Positions 54,571-63,913 are shown, counted from the stretch's first letter. The stretch: DNA of 64,000 nucleotides from Caldanaerobius polysaccharolyticus DSM 13641 (GCF_000427425.1 NZ_KE386495.1:1-64000); one strand, 5' to 3'. Program-made: numbers and translations. The notes: a model not told the origin generated them from the letters alone.

Positions 54571-55545
54571 TCACCTTTCCGACAAAAAATTTTTTACTTC
54601 CTCCATAGTGGGCAGAGCCGGTATCGCGCCTTTTTTTGTCACAGCTATGGTACCACAAGCATTGGCAGTCCTCAAAATCTCATTCAGAAGCTTTAAGTCC
54701 ATGTGGCCTTCTTTAAATTCTCTGATAAAAGGACGTACGCCGCTGAGCACACCTGCCACAAAAGCATCGCCAGCTCCAGTAGCATCCACGGCCTTCACAT
54801 CCCTGAAAGTATCCACATGGCCTTTATAATCCCCGTATACATAGTCAACCCCATCTATGCCCCTGGTCACCAGGATAAGCAACGCCGTGGTTTTGTCCTT
54901 TAACCGCTTTAGCCCTGCATCCACATCCCTTTCGCCTGTCAAAAATTCCATCTCCACGTCGCTCACCTTGAGTATATCAGGCAGGTTCATAGTGGATACA
55001 ATGGCTTTTCTGGCCGTATCCTCATCAGGCCATAGATCAAGCCTCAAATTAGGGTCGTAACTTACAATCAGGCCGTGTTTTCTGGCCAGCTCCACAGCGT
55101 AAAGGGTAGCCGACCTGGCCGGTTCGTCTATTAAAGAAATAGATCCAAAGTGAAGAATGTGGGCGGATTTTATGTAGTCTTCAGAAATATCTTCCTTTCG
55201 CAACATCATGTCTGCCCCTGGATGCCTGTAGAAGACAAAGTCCCTGTCCCCATCGGCTGTCAGCGAAACAAATGCCAGCGTCGTCCTGGCCTGGTCAGTT
55301 AAATTTACCCATGTGGTATCCACGCCGTAGTCCTTCAGCGTGTCTCTTAAAAAGCGTCCAAAAGGATCATTTCCCACTGTGCCTATAAAACCCGACTTTA
55401 GACCCAACTTTGAAACCGCTACGGCTACATTGGCAGGAGCACCACCGGCCGCTTTTAAAAATCCCGGGGACTGGGCTAAAGTTACGCCTGACTCCATTGA
55501 AACAAAATCTATCAACACTTCACCTAATGAAATAACATCCAGCAT
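54571..55545 (-). CDS. PfkB-family sugar kinase (fructokinase/KDG-kinase-like)
   Basis: 324 residues: ISLGEVLIDFV, AAGGAPANVAVAVSKLG (sugar site), YDPNLRLDLW and VDATGAGDAFVAGVL (ATP site and catalytic Asp). The GGAPANVA signature is typical of fructokinases. It probably phosphorylates a free hexose or ketogluconate at the expense of ATP. First of a two-gene unit with the DUF815 ATPase. Confidence 0.9.
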   Translation of the reverse strand: MLDVISLGEVLIDFVSMESGVTLAQSPGFLKAAGGAPANVAVAVSKLGLKSGFIGTVGNDPFGRFLRDTLKDYGVDTTWVNLTDQARTTLAFVSLTADGDRDFVFYRHPGADMMLRKEDISEDYIKSAHILHFGSISLIDEPARSATLYAVELARKHGLIVSYDPNLRLDLWPDEDTARKAIVSTMNLPDILKVSDVEMEFLTGERDVDAGLKRLKDKTTALLILVTRGIDGVDYVYGDYKGHVDTFRDVKAVDATGAGDAFVAGVLSGVRPFIREFKEGHMDLKLLNEILRTANACGTIAVTKKGAIPALPTMEEVKNFLSER

Positions 55546-55642
55546 AAAAAATCTCCCTTCCCATTTTAAACCTCGTTTAATCTACCATTATAATACCATA
55601 CGGTACAGGCGCTGTAAATCTTATTAAATTGTATACAGTATA

Positions 55643-55671
55643 TTGACCACAAAAATCATGTATGGTATTAT
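55643..55671 (+). promoter_or_regulatory. Sigma-A promoter of the glycyl-radical activase gene
   Basis: -35 TTGACC (55643-55648), 17-nt spacer, -10 TATTAT (55666-55671), 28 bp before the start codon. Confidence 0.65.
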
Positions 55672-55699
55672 ATTGTATAAAAGTGGGGAGGGGTTATGA

Positions 55700-56437
55700 A
55701 TGAAAGGCTATATACATTCCATAGAAACATGCGGCACGGTAGACGGCCCTGGCATCAGGTATGTAGTATTTACACAGGGTTGTCCGCTAAGGTGCAGGTA
55801 CTGTCATAACCCCGACACGTGGAAGATGTTGGATGGGAAAGAAGTAACCGTCGATGAGATAATCCAGGATGCAGTTAAATACAAACCATATATGAAATTT
55901 TCTGGCGGTGGACTTACCCTTACAGGTGGAGAGCCCACACTTCAGATAGAATTCGCCACAGAGTTATTTAAAAGGTGCAAAGAAGAAGACATCCACACAG
56001 CTTTAGATACATCGGGATATGTAGACATAGAAAAAGCTGATAAGCTGTTAAAATATACAGATCTGGTACTGCTGGACATAAAGCACATCGACAGTAATAC
56101 CCATAAGGATATAACAGGAGTTCCCAATGACAAGACCCTGAGGTTCGCCCGCCACCTGTCGGATATAGATATACCTACGTGGATCAGATATGTGCTCGTA
56201 CCAGGCCTTACTGATAAGCAAGAAGATATAGAAAAACTGGCTGTATTTGTCAGTACCCTTTCTAGCGTTGAAAGAGTAGAAATACTGCCATACCATACAA
56301 TGGGTGTAAATAAGTGGAAAGAATTAGGTTATGAATATACGTTAAAAGACGTAAATCCGCCTTCAAAAGAAGCTATTGCCAGAGCGATAAATATATTTAA
56401 AAAGCACTTAAAGATAACCCAAAAAGTGGTAGCATAG
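55700..56437 (+). CDS. pflA: Pyruvate-formate-lyase-activating radical SAM enzyme
   Basis: 245 residues. The iron-sulfur motif is CPLRCRYCHNPDTW (CxxxCxxC), with GPGIRYVVFTQGC before it and GGGLTLTGGEP and DIKHID after it. The length and lack of an extra ferredoxin insert fit PflA rather than larger activases. It makes the glycyl radical on pyruvate formate-lyase, but no pflB lies in the window. GGGGAGG precedes ATG. Confidence 0.92.
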   Translation: MKGYIHSIETCGTVDGPGIRYVVFTQGCPLRCRYCHNPDTWKMLDGKEVTVDEIIQDAVKYKPYMKFSGGGLTLTGGEPTLQIEFATELFKRCKEEDIHTALDTSGYVDIEKADKLLKYTDLVLLDIKHIDSNTHKDITGVPNDKTLRFARHLSDIDIPTWIRYVLVPGLTDKQEDIEKLAVFVSTLSSVERVEILPYHTMGVNKWKELGYEYTLKDVNPPSKEAIARAINIFKKHLKITQKVVA

Positions 56438-56452
56438 CTACCGCTTTTTTAA
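56420..56452 (+). terminator. Terminator of pflA
   Basis: GGTAGC-ATA-GCTACC core with flanking AAAAGT/GCTTTT pairing, overlapping the pflA stop codon, followed by TTTTTTAATTTTTT. Confidence 0.85.
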
Positions 56453-56456
56453 TTTT

Positions 56457-57002
56457 TTATAAGTTGATTTCAAACAGTGGTGTATAAATCCTTTTATAAT
56501 CGTCAACCCTGCTCTCCATAAGGGTTACTCTATCTACCGCAAACTCTCCCGACAAAAAGCAAAAAGACCTTATTATATCCATAATTTCGCTGCTTTTATC
56601 TACTTCCCTGGCTACTGTTATATGAGACTTAAAGGGCCTTTTATCCCTGGGTATGCCCACACAAGCCAGTTCGCTTTCTATGATGCTGTGCAACCTGCCT
56701 AAACCCCTTGTTTTATCCACGACCCCCACCCATAGCACCCGTATGTTTTCATCTCCCGGGAAATACCCGACCTTATGTAGTTTTATATTAAAAGGGTGGA
56801 TCCCTGTAAACTTACCCTTCAGCGCATCGTGTATTTTTTGTACATCCGTATAATTTATTTCGCCTAAAAACTTCAGCGTTATGTGAAAATTGTCTTTAGG
56901 GGTAAATCGCGCCTTTATATTGTGAGCTTTTATAAACTCCTGCATCCGGCACAGGTCTTGCACGGCTTCTTCGCTTAAATGAACGGCTAAAAATGTCCTC
57001 AA
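56457..57002 (-). CDS. thpR: RNA 2',3'-cyclic phosphodiesterase ThpR
   Basis: 181 residues from TTG 57002, chosen because GGGGTGG is 5 nt upstream and the protein then starts RTFLAVHLSEE as in the family. The two HxT motifs are NFHITLKFLGE and KSHITVAR. It opens 2',3'-cyclic phosphates on RNA ends. It lies just after tRNA-Tyr and its terminator. Confidence 0.9.
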   Translation of the reverse strand: MRTFLAVHLSEEAVQDLCRMQEFIKAHNIKARFTPKDNFHITLKFLGEINYTDVQKIHDALKGKFTGIHPFNIKLHKVGYFPGDENIRVLWVGVVDKTRGLGRLHSIIESELACVGIPRDKRPFKSHITVAREVDKSSEIMDIIRSFCFLSGEFAVDRVTLMESRVDDYKRIYTPLFEINL

Positions 57003-57030
57003 GCTGCCACCCCTTGTCTTTATTACAAAA

Positions 57031-57080
57031 ATTATAAAAAAGGCGTATGCTCTTTTTATAAGCATCAAGAGCCATACGCT
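57031..57080 (-). terminator. Terminator of tRNA-Tyr
   Basis: GCGTATGGCTCT pairs with AGAGCATACGC (one bulge) across a 14-nt loop, followed on the minus strand by CTTTTTTATAATTTTTG. Confidence 0.75.
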
Positions 57081-57095
57081 TTTTTTGCCTTATAG

Positions 57096-57177
57096 TGGAG
57101 GGAGATGGATTCGAACCATCGAAGGCTGCGCCAACAGATTTACAGTCTGCCCCCTTTAGCCACTTGGGTATCCCTCC
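57096..57177 (-). tRNA. tRNA-Tyr (GTA anticodon)
   Basis: The acceptor stem GGAGGGA pairs with TCCCTCC. The anticodon loop is CTGTAAA with GTA, there is a long variable arm as expected for tyrosine, and the T loop is GTTCGAATC. CCA is not encoded, and the 3' discriminator is A. Confidence 0.96.
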
Positions 57178-57265
57178 ATAATGGATACAGCATTTTTTAG
57201 TATACAACATTTATACCGACCTGTCAAGGAAATCTCGCGAAAAAAAAAATAAGGTTAATTGTAAA

Positions 57266-58461
<1,196 letters not shown>

Positions 58462-58484
58462 ATTGCAATTTAAGGAAAAAAAAT

Positions 58485-58512
58485 ATGCAACAAAATAAAG
58501 ATTTTGTTGCAT
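58485..58512 (-). terminator. Integrase terminator / left recombinase-core-like site
   Basis: 12-bp perfect arms ATGCAACAAAAT and ATTTTGTTGCAT around a 4-nt centre (AAAG on plus). On the minus strand a run of eight T follows, so it can terminate the integrase mRNA. The same sequence, inverted, lies upstream of the gene at 59176-59199. Confidence 0.75.
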
Positions 58513-58523
58513 TCAAACCTAAT

Positions 58524-59084
58524 TTAAAACTGTACAAGAGAGTAAAGCTCGTCCTTCTGGTCCTGGCTTACACCTATGTAGCGAAGAGTTATACTTTGAT
58601 TGCTGTGATTAAATGTATCCATGATTAAGCCTATATTGTACTTTGACATTTTATACGTCCAGTACCCCCACGTCTTGCGCAGGCTGTGGGTTCCAAAGTT
58701 CTCAATGCCACAGGCGTTTGCGGCTTCCTTTAACACCCTGTACGCCTGCACCCTGCCAAAATAACTTCCCTTTCGGCTGTGAAACAGATAAGAGTCTGGT
58801 GATAATCTTTGCTGTTCCACATAATCTTTAATAGCTTTCCGCAGAGCATTATTTAATTTTATCTTTTTTTCTTTTTTGGTTTTCTTCTCTTTGATTACCA
58901 GATAATCGCGAAATTCTCCATCACTGTTGAAGATATCTTTTACCTTTATGGGCAATATATCGCTTATCCTCAGACCTGTGTTCAAGCCAAATTTGAACAA
59001 CAAACCGTACTTGGGATCTTTTTCGTTTAGGTAGTAATACATTCTCTTGATCTTAAGCTTATTTCTTATAGGTTCTACTGTCAT
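58524..59084 (-). CDS. Minimal tyrosine recombinase (phage-integrase family)
   Basis: 186 residues from ATG 59084 (GGAGG 6 nt upstream). It is mostly catalytic domain: the first Arg is in NTGLRISDILPIKV, HxxR in GTHSLRKTWGYW, the next conserved His in FNHSNQSITLRYIG, whose Tyr is the nucleophile. The N-terminal core-binding domain is almost absent. It may be a short recombinase or resolvase, or a 5'-truncated integrase that regained a start. No excisionase or phage genes are adjacent. Confidence 0.88.
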   Translation of the reverse strand: MTVEPIRNKLKIKRMYYYLNEKDPKYGLLFKFGLNTGLRISDILPIKVKDIFNSDGEFRDYLVIKEKKTKKEKKIKLNNALRKAIKDYVEQQRLSPDSYLFHSRKGSYFGRVQAYRVLKEAANACGIENFGTHSLRKTWGYWTYKMSKYNIGLIMDTFNHSNQSITLRYIGVSQDQKDELYSLVQF

Positions 59085-59175
59085 GATGCGCCTCCGTGTC
59101 ATCTTTTGTCGGTTTGAGTATCTACTAAGATTATATAAAAAACAACAAAGTTTTGCAATTGAATTTAAATATTAA

Positions 59176-59199
59176 ATGCAACAAAATCTTTATTTTGTT
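59176..59199 (+). repeat. Right copy of the recombinase-core-like site
   Basis: ATGCAACAAAAT-CTTT-ATTTTGTT, identical over 24 bp to the inverse of 58485-58512, ending where the last four bases of the second arm differ. It is 92 bp upstream of the integrase start. The asymmetric 4-nt centre puts it in inverted orientation to the left copy. Confidence 0.6.
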
Positions 59200-59252
59200 T
59201 CTTAAAATTTTTTATACGTTTTAAAAATTTTATACTTAGGAGTGAAATCCTC

Positions 59253-59954
59253 ATGAGTCGCCATATAATCCATTGGTATCAGCCCATTATTCAACTAGAT
59301 GCGGGCAGTATACTGGGATACGAAGCTCTTTTAAGAAACGTCCTGAACATATACGTTTCCCCACAGAACCTTTTCAAATACGCCAAAAAGGCGGGCATCA
59401 GCCTTAAGCTGGACACGTACTCCTTACAACTGGCTATGAAAAACGCCAATTCTATGTTAAACACGTTGTTTGTAAACGTCCTCCCCTCTACACTGCTTAA
59501 CAAAAACTTTATCCGATGGTGGGACAACCATATAAACCTCTCTGCTCCTATCGTTTTGGAACTATCAGAAATAGAACCAGTTGCCAATTGGTCTGATCTT
59601 AAATACACAGTGAGCGAATTGCACCGCCGAGGAGTAAAAATCGCCATCGACGACATGGGCACAGGCTATTCTTCTTTAAGGCACTGGTGCGACCTAAATC
59701 CCGATTTTGTAAAACTGGACGGGTATTACATAAATGACCTTACAAAAGACAACCGGAAGCAGCGGGTTATAAAAAGCCTATTAAACCTTTTCGAGAATAC
59801 CGCTGATCTCATCGCAGAAAAAATAGAAACCCAAGATGAACTTCACGTGATCAGAGATCTAGGTGTGAAATACGCCCAGGGATATATTTTAGGCAAACCT
59901 GCACCTCTCCAATACATTATAAAAAATTTAAAGGGTGATGACTTTGAAAAATAG
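59253..59954 (+). CDS. EAL-domain cyclic-di-GMP phosphodiesterase
   Basis: 233 residues, a single EAL domain without sensor. The usual ligands are kept: Glu in YEALLR, Asn in FVNV, Glu in LELSEIEP, the DD pair in AIDDMGTGYSSL, Lys in FVKLDG, Glu in AEKIETQ and Gln in YAQGYILGKP. It is thus probably active in cleaving c-di-GMP to pGpG. GGAGTG precedes ATG. It overlaps the PilZ gene, which suggests that the pair works together. Confidence 0.93.
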   Translation: MSRHIIHWYQPIIQLDAGSILGYEALLRNVLNIYVSPQNLFKYAKKAGISLKLDTYSLQLAMKNANSMLNTLFVNVLPSTLLNKNFIRWWDNHINLSAPIVLELSEIEPVANWSDLKYTVSELHRRGVKIAIDDMGTGYSSLRHWCDLNPDFVKLDGYYINDLTKDNRKQRVIKSLLNLFENTADLIAEKIETQDELHVIRDLGVKYAQGYILGKPAPLQYIIKNLKGDDFEK

Positions 59955-60402
59955 GCGCAAATACTTTAGGGTGAAATTGCACAACCCTTTATGTGCAAAA
60001 ATGACAATTAAATACGTATACGGAAAAGCTGTAAAAACAGGTTATGCCAATGTGTGCGTTAACGACATCGGCCCAGGGGGATTGAAATTCCTTTCAAATT
60101 TAAAATTACAGGCTAATCCCAACATCGTGCTGGAATTTGAATTAAACATTCTCAATACCACTTTAAAAGTGTATGGAACAATAGTTCGAATAGAAGAAAT
60201 TGAACCCGACATATTTGGCTACGGCGTGGAATTCGTTTTCATAGAAGATACATTTCGCACCAAATTAATATCAATCTTTAACGAGCTTGCAATTTACCTT
60301 AAAAAGAATATAAAATCACCTAATGGTAATTTTTGTAAACTAGGAGAAGCCGGGTGCTTTAAAACCAAAAAGCAAAAAAACTCTGACTCTACATATGTAT
60401 AA
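59944..60402 (+). CDS. PilZ-domain protein
   Basis: 152 residues from TTG 59944 (AGGGTG 8 nt upstream; GTG 59935 and ATG 59938 are too close to that site). The c-di-GMP binding signature RRKYFR (RxxxR) is followed by NDIGPGGLKFLS, where the usual Ser of DxSxxG is Gly. The C-terminal tail is Lys-rich. It overlaps the EAL gene by 11 nt. Likely a c-di-GMP effector; the output is unknown. Confidence 0.88.
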   Translation: MKNRRKYFRVKLHNPLCAKMTIKYVYGKAVKTGYANVCVNDIGPGGLKFLSNLKLQANPNIVLEFELNILNTTLKVYGTIVRIEEIEPDIFGYGVEFVFIEDTFRTKLISIFNELAIYLKKNIKSPNGNFCKLGEAGCFKTKKQKNSDSTYV

Positions 60403-60448
60403 AAAGCCTCACCTCAACGCGACTTATATAGCGAAGGAGGTGAGGACG

Positions 60449-60673
60449 ATGGCAGTTCTGTTCAACCTCAACGCTTCCAGGCTGACCATTGAATACGACG
60501 GAGGTATCGACGCTCAGGGCAGAAAGATAACCGTAAGGAGCAATTATAACATAAAAGCCGATGCCACCGACCAGGACGCCATGGATGCGGCTTTGATCAT
60601 AGCTGGTCTACAAAAATACCAAGTAAACCAGATTCTTAGGCAGAACACCGGTATTCTTACTCAGCAACCTTAA
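60449..60673 (+). CDS. DUF1659-family small protein
   Basis: 74 residues from ATG 60449 (GGAGGTGAGG upstream). It has LTIEYDGGIDAQGRKITVRS, then DATDQDAMDAALIIAGLQKY, the pattern of DUF1659. The family has no known function and normally stands before DUF2922 and YvrJ genes, as here. Confidence 0.88.
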   Translation: MAVLFNLNASRLTIEYDGGIDAQGRKITVRSNYNIKADATDQDAMDAALIIAGLQKYQVNQILRQNTGILTQQP

Positions 60674-60721
60674 CACGGTAAAGCCGTCAAATTAGCCTTG
60701 GAAAAGAAAGGAGGTATAACC

Positions 60722-60940
60722 TTGAAAACTCTTTCGATGGTTTTTCGGAATACCGTAGGGCGCCTCGTGAGAGTAAACGTGGATAACGTAAGAGACGATA
60801 TAACCGAAGCGGAGATAAAGAACGCTATGGAAGCCCTCGTCTCTAAAAACGTATTTGAGATATCAGGAGGCGAGTTAAAAGAACCTGTAAGCGCCAGCAT
60901 AATCACCACTCAGACGCAGGAATTTGACCTTGTGCTGTAA
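60722..60940 (+). CDS. DUF2922-family small protein
   Basis: 72 residues from TTG 60722 (AAAGGAGG 6 nt upstream). It reads KTLSMVFRNTVGRLVRVNV, then ITEAEIKNAMEALVSKNVFE, matching DUF2922. It lies 48 nt after the DUF1659 gene. Function unknown. Confidence 0.88.
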   Translation: MKTLSMVFRNTVGRLVRVNVDNVRDDITEAEIKNAMEALVSKNVFEISGGELKEPVSASIITTQTQEFDLVL

Positions 60941-60954
60941 AAGAAGGTATTTCT

Positions 60955-61125
60955 ATGCAAGACATATTATCGCAGATCTCCAACCTGGGATTCCCCATCG
61001 TGATAAGCGTATACTTGCTGGTGCGCATTGAAAACAAGCTGGACAGCCTTACCCGATCTATAAACGAGCTGGCCAGAGTCATAGACACATTTAAAGCCCT
61101 GATGGCATCACCTGGCAACAGGTGA
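60955..61125 (+). CDS. YvrJ-family membrane peptide
   Basis: 56 residues from ATG 60955 (AGAAGG upstream). One membrane helix (GFPIVISVYLLVRIE, residues 12-26) is followed by an amphipathic KLDSLTRSINELARVI helix, the YvrJ pattern. It is 14 nt after the DUF2922 gene and ends the triad. Confidence 0.85.
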   Translation: MQDILSQISNLGFPIVISVYLLVRIENKLDSLTRSINELARVIDTFKALMASPGNR

Positions 61126-61136
61126 GCCCAGGGCTT
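61093..61136 (+). terminator. Terminator of the DUF1659-DUF2922-YvrJ unit
   Basis: Outer stem AAAGCCCTG / CAGGGCTTT and inner stem CACCTG / CAGGTG, followed by TTTTTAG. The hairpin overlaps the last codons of yvrJ. Confidence 0.85.
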
Positions 61137-61152
61137 TTTAGTTGAAAATATC

Positions 61153-62187
61153 TTACTTTTTGCTTACCACCTCTATCAATTCATCGCTTATAACGCAACC
61201 ATCGGCATCTACCAGTCCAAAATTCATCTCTTTGTACGACCAGCATGCTCTGCCTATATTAAGTTCTCTTGCCAAATCTACAAAATCCCTGTGCCAGTTT
61301 ATCCTGCTCTGGAGAGGAGCATCGCTTATAACGCCATATTCTCCACAGTAAAGTTCTTTGCCCGTAGACCTCATAAAATCCTCCGCCACTTTAAGGTTTT
61401 TCTCCATAAGCCCCCTGTCATTAACCACATCCACCTGGCTTTCCCATCCTTTGTACTCAGGCCTTTTTCTTAAAAATTCCTTTAATCCCACAAACCTGCC
61501 CGGGTATTCTTGCCCCTGATTGAATTCCGCACATACATCCACCCATGAGGCTTTCTGATGAGTAAAAAGCATGGGCTCATAGTAATGGAAGGTGTACACC
61601 ACATTGGGGTCGTCAATAATTTCTAACTCCTTGAGCGTAAACACGGAATTGTAGCGATTTCCTCCGATTATGATTATCCTATCCAGGTCGATCTCCCTTA
61701 TAGCCCTCATAGCCCTGTGAGACAGCACATTCCACCTTTTGCTGTCAGGTTCAACCACCTCATTGAGCAGCTCAAAAGCCACATTATCCCTTTCATTTAC
61801 GTACCTTTTTGCAAAATATTGCCACAACTTTACAAAGCGTTCCTGCAATAGCGGATCGTCAAACAAGCGGTTTTTATCCGGGGTACTGAAACTAAAACCA
61901 GGCGCCCTATGGAGATCCAGTATTACGTTTAAGCCGTGATTTTTACACCACTGGACGCATTTGTCCACGTACTTAAAGCCCTCTTCCTTGTAATTAAAAG
62001 GCGCATCATCGTCCTCTAGAAGGGGATAGTCTACAGGAAGTCTCACGTGGTCCATTCCCCACGAAGATATCCGCTTTATATCCTGCTCCGTTATAAACGT
62101 ATCAAAGTGCTCATAGCTGTACTCCCTATACTGGGACAGCCATCCCCCCAGGTTAACCCCTGCCATGTAACCCTGCATTCTCTTCAC
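61153..62187 (-). CDS. GH5-family glycoside hydrolase, cytoplasmic
   Basis: 344 residues from GTG 62187 (AAGGG 6 nt upstream). It has GVNLGGWLSQY, HVRLPVDYPLLE and LNVILDLHRAPG, the acid/base Glu in FELLNEVVEP and the nucleophile Glu in ELYCGEYGV. The fold is that of exo-glucanase/cellulase GH5. No signal peptide, so it likely trims imported oligosaccharides. Confidence 0.92.
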   Translation of the reverse strand: MKRMQGYMAGVNLGGWLSQYREYSYEHFDTFITEQDIKRISSWGMDHVRLPVDYPLLEDDDAPFNYKEEGFKYVDKCVQWCKNHGLNVILDLHRAPGFSFSTPDKNRLFDDPLLQERFVKLWQYFAKRYVNERDNVAFELLNEVVEPDSKRWNVLSHRAMRAIREIDLDRIIIIGGNRYNSVFTLKELEIIDDPNVVYTFHYYEPMLFTHQKASWVDVCAEFNQGQEYPGRFVGLKEFLRKRPEYKGWESQVDVVNDRGLMEKNLKVAEDFMRSTGKELYCGEYGVISDAPLQSRINWHRDFVDLARELNIGRACWSYKEMNFGLVDADGCVISDELIEVVSKK

Positions 62188-62286
62188 GACAATCCCTTCT
62201 CCTTGAAAATTTTATTTCACGTCCATCCTCAAGATCTTCCTTTAACAATTATCATATAATTTTCCTTTCCTGTCAAATCCAATCTC

Positions 62287-63147
62287 TCAAGGGTCTTCTT
62301 TGCGGGACCGCTCCAGCAGCTTCTTTTCCAGCTCCGCTATGTTATACTTCCTCTGATCCTTATAGCAATTAAAATAATTTAGAGGCTTTACAATCGCTTT
62401 TTTTGCGGCTTCGTTTAATACTTTCTCCTTCATAGCATAATTTTCTACCACTTTTTCCAGAAACTTTACCGGGTTTTTTATCTCCCTGTCCCGCATCCTG
62501 CTAAGGCATATTTCCATATCCCGATCGTCTAGCCCATATTTGGCTTTTAGCCTTTCTTTTATTGAGTCTACGTTTTCACTTTCTTTCGCCCCTTCCCGAT
62601 ATATATTATTTGATGGATTGATAGATACTCTATCTATCATATCTATCTTATCATCCCATTGGGTACGAGGTTGACTTTGAATCTGCCTGCCTTCATTTTT
62701 TTGCACAGACACCTGCCCCATTATAACATCAAGCCATTTTTCTAATGGCATCCCATCGCCTTTTTCATCTACCGCCATCACTTCTTTGGGAGCTTTCTCG
62801 TCTGGCCTTAGCATAAAATACCTCTTTATTCTGCCTCTGTCAGTATTATCGACGTAGCAGATGATAAAGCCCTTCTCCATCAAAGATTTTAAAGCCTCGC
62901 TCACAGCCCCACTGGAAAGACCTGTGCCCCTGTCCATGCGTATTCGGCCTTTTTTGTACCTCCCGTTTCTTATTTCGTCTACCGTAAGGCGCACCGGTCC
63001 ATTGTAATTTTCAAAACCCCATGTATGCCTCAGTATGTATAAAAGGATTTTTAACTCGGCGCCGTTTAACTGTGCGAGGCATTGATCCAGTATCTCCACA
63101 GGCACTTTAAAATATCCGCCTTCGCCTTTGTGTAGCCCCTTAAACAT
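62287..63147 (-). CDS. Replication-initiator-like winged-helix protein
   Basis: 286 residues. The N-terminal part has VPVEILDQCLAQLNGAELKI, ILRHTWGFEN and SSGAVSEALKSLMEKGFIIC, a winged helix like phage replication (O-type) or DnaD-like proteins. The C-terminal part is helical with CLSRMRDREIKNPVKFLEKV. GGGGAGGAG precedes ATG. It may be the remnant of a mobile element's replication module or a host DnaD relative. A palindrome lies in its leader (63164-63197). Confidence 0.75.
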   Translation of the reverse strand: MFKGLHKGEGGYFKVPVEILDQCLAQLNGAELKILLYILRHTWGFENYNGPVRLTVDEIRNGRYKKGRIRMDRGTGLSSGAVSEALKSLMEKGFIICYVDNTDRGRIKRYFMLRPDEKAPKEVMAVDEKGDGMPLEKWLDVIMGQVSVQKNEGRQIQSQPRTQWDDKIDMIDRVSINPSNNIYREGAKESENVDSIKERLKAKYGLDDRDMEICLSRMRDREIKNPVKFLEKVVENYAMKEKVLNEAAKKAIVKPLNYFNCYKDQRKYNIAELEKKLLERSRKEDP

Positions 63148-63163
63148 AAAAATCTCCTCCCCG

Positions 63164-63197
63164 TTTATTTAGTGGCTTACCTCTTTCACTAAATAAA
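63164..63197. promoter_or_regulatory. Palindrome before the replication-like gene
   Basis: 11-bp perfect arms TTTATTTAGTG and CACTAAATAAA with a 12-nt loop, 16 bp upstream of the start codon. It may be an autoregulatory operator, an iteron-like site or a hairpin ending the upstream stalk-domain gene. Confidence 0.5.
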
Positions 63198-63224
63198 TCA
63201 CAGGGAAGAGATAAATTTTATACT

Positions 63225-63845
63225 TCAAAAATGAACTGTGCTGCTTATATTTTCGTAAACATTTTCATAAACACTTCCATAAACACTCTCTGACACAGTG
63301 TTATTCTCTTCATCGACATTTTCCTCTATATCTATATCGCCAGTCTCTCCGTTATAATTTACTTTTGCGCCAAAAATCTCACTTATCAATCTTAAAGGCA
63401 CAAAAGTGCGGTTGCTAATTAATTGTATAGCAACATTATTATCAAGCTTCTTGCCGTTTACATACATTTCATTATTGATAAGGTCTAATTTAACCACTAT
63501 ATCACCTTTTGTAATGGTTACCGTAGAAGTTTGGGCATCATACTCTACACTGGCTTTAAATCCATTTGCTATAGCTCGGACGGGAACTAACGTCCTTCCC
63601 TCTTTTATAACAGGAGGTACATCAAACTTAATTAAGACACCATTTACTCTTACAACGCCTTTGCTTTTCTTTTCATACTTTTTCTCTTTCTCATAAGACC
63701 TTTCGTTCTTTTGCTCCACCACTTTTTTAACGGCGCTTAACTTTACGGATTTATCCCCCTTATTCTTATTCTGATGACCGTACACCGGCAATATTATGCT
63801 CAGTAAAAAAAATACTATCAAGGCTAACGTAACCTTTTTTCGCAT
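63225..63845 (-). CDS. Exported protein with copper-amine-oxidase N-terminal (stalk) domain
   Basis: 206 residues. Signal peptide (residues 1-23, ending VYGHQ), a Lys/Glu-rich linker, then a stalk domain: VNGVLIKFDVPPVIKEGRTL, VPVRAIANGFKASVEYD, NRTFVPLRLISEIFGA. The C-terminus has short SVYGSVYENVYEN repeats. Such domains occur in cell-surface proteins of Clostridia; no enzyme domain follows here. GAGGAGG precedes ATG. Confidence 0.9.
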   Translation of the reverse strand: MRKKVTLALIVFFLLSIILPVYGHQNKNKGDKSVKLSAVKKVVEQKNERSYEKEKKYEKKSKGVVRVNGVLIKFDVPPVIKEGRTLVPVRAIANGFKASVEYDAQTSTVTITKGDIVVKLDLINNEMYVNGKKLDNNVAIQLISNRTFVPLRLISEIFGAKVNYNGETGDIDIEENVDEENNTVSESVYGSVYENVYENISSTVHF

Positions 63846-63884
63846 ATTCCATTCCTCCTCATTTTATACAACTTTTTTTATTAA

Positions 63885-63913
63885 AAAATAACATTTAATT
63901 CTTGTGCTGTCAA
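63885..63913 (-). promoter_or_regulatory. Sigma-A promoter of the stalk-domain gene
   Basis: Minus strand: -35 TTGACA (63913-63908), 17-nt spacer, -10 TATTTT (63890-63885), 40 bp before the start codon. Confidence 0.65.

Noticed and set aside
55942-56296. Minus-strand open frames inside pflA
   Set aside because: They lie fully antisense to a clear radical-SAM gene and lack ribosome sites or family motifs.
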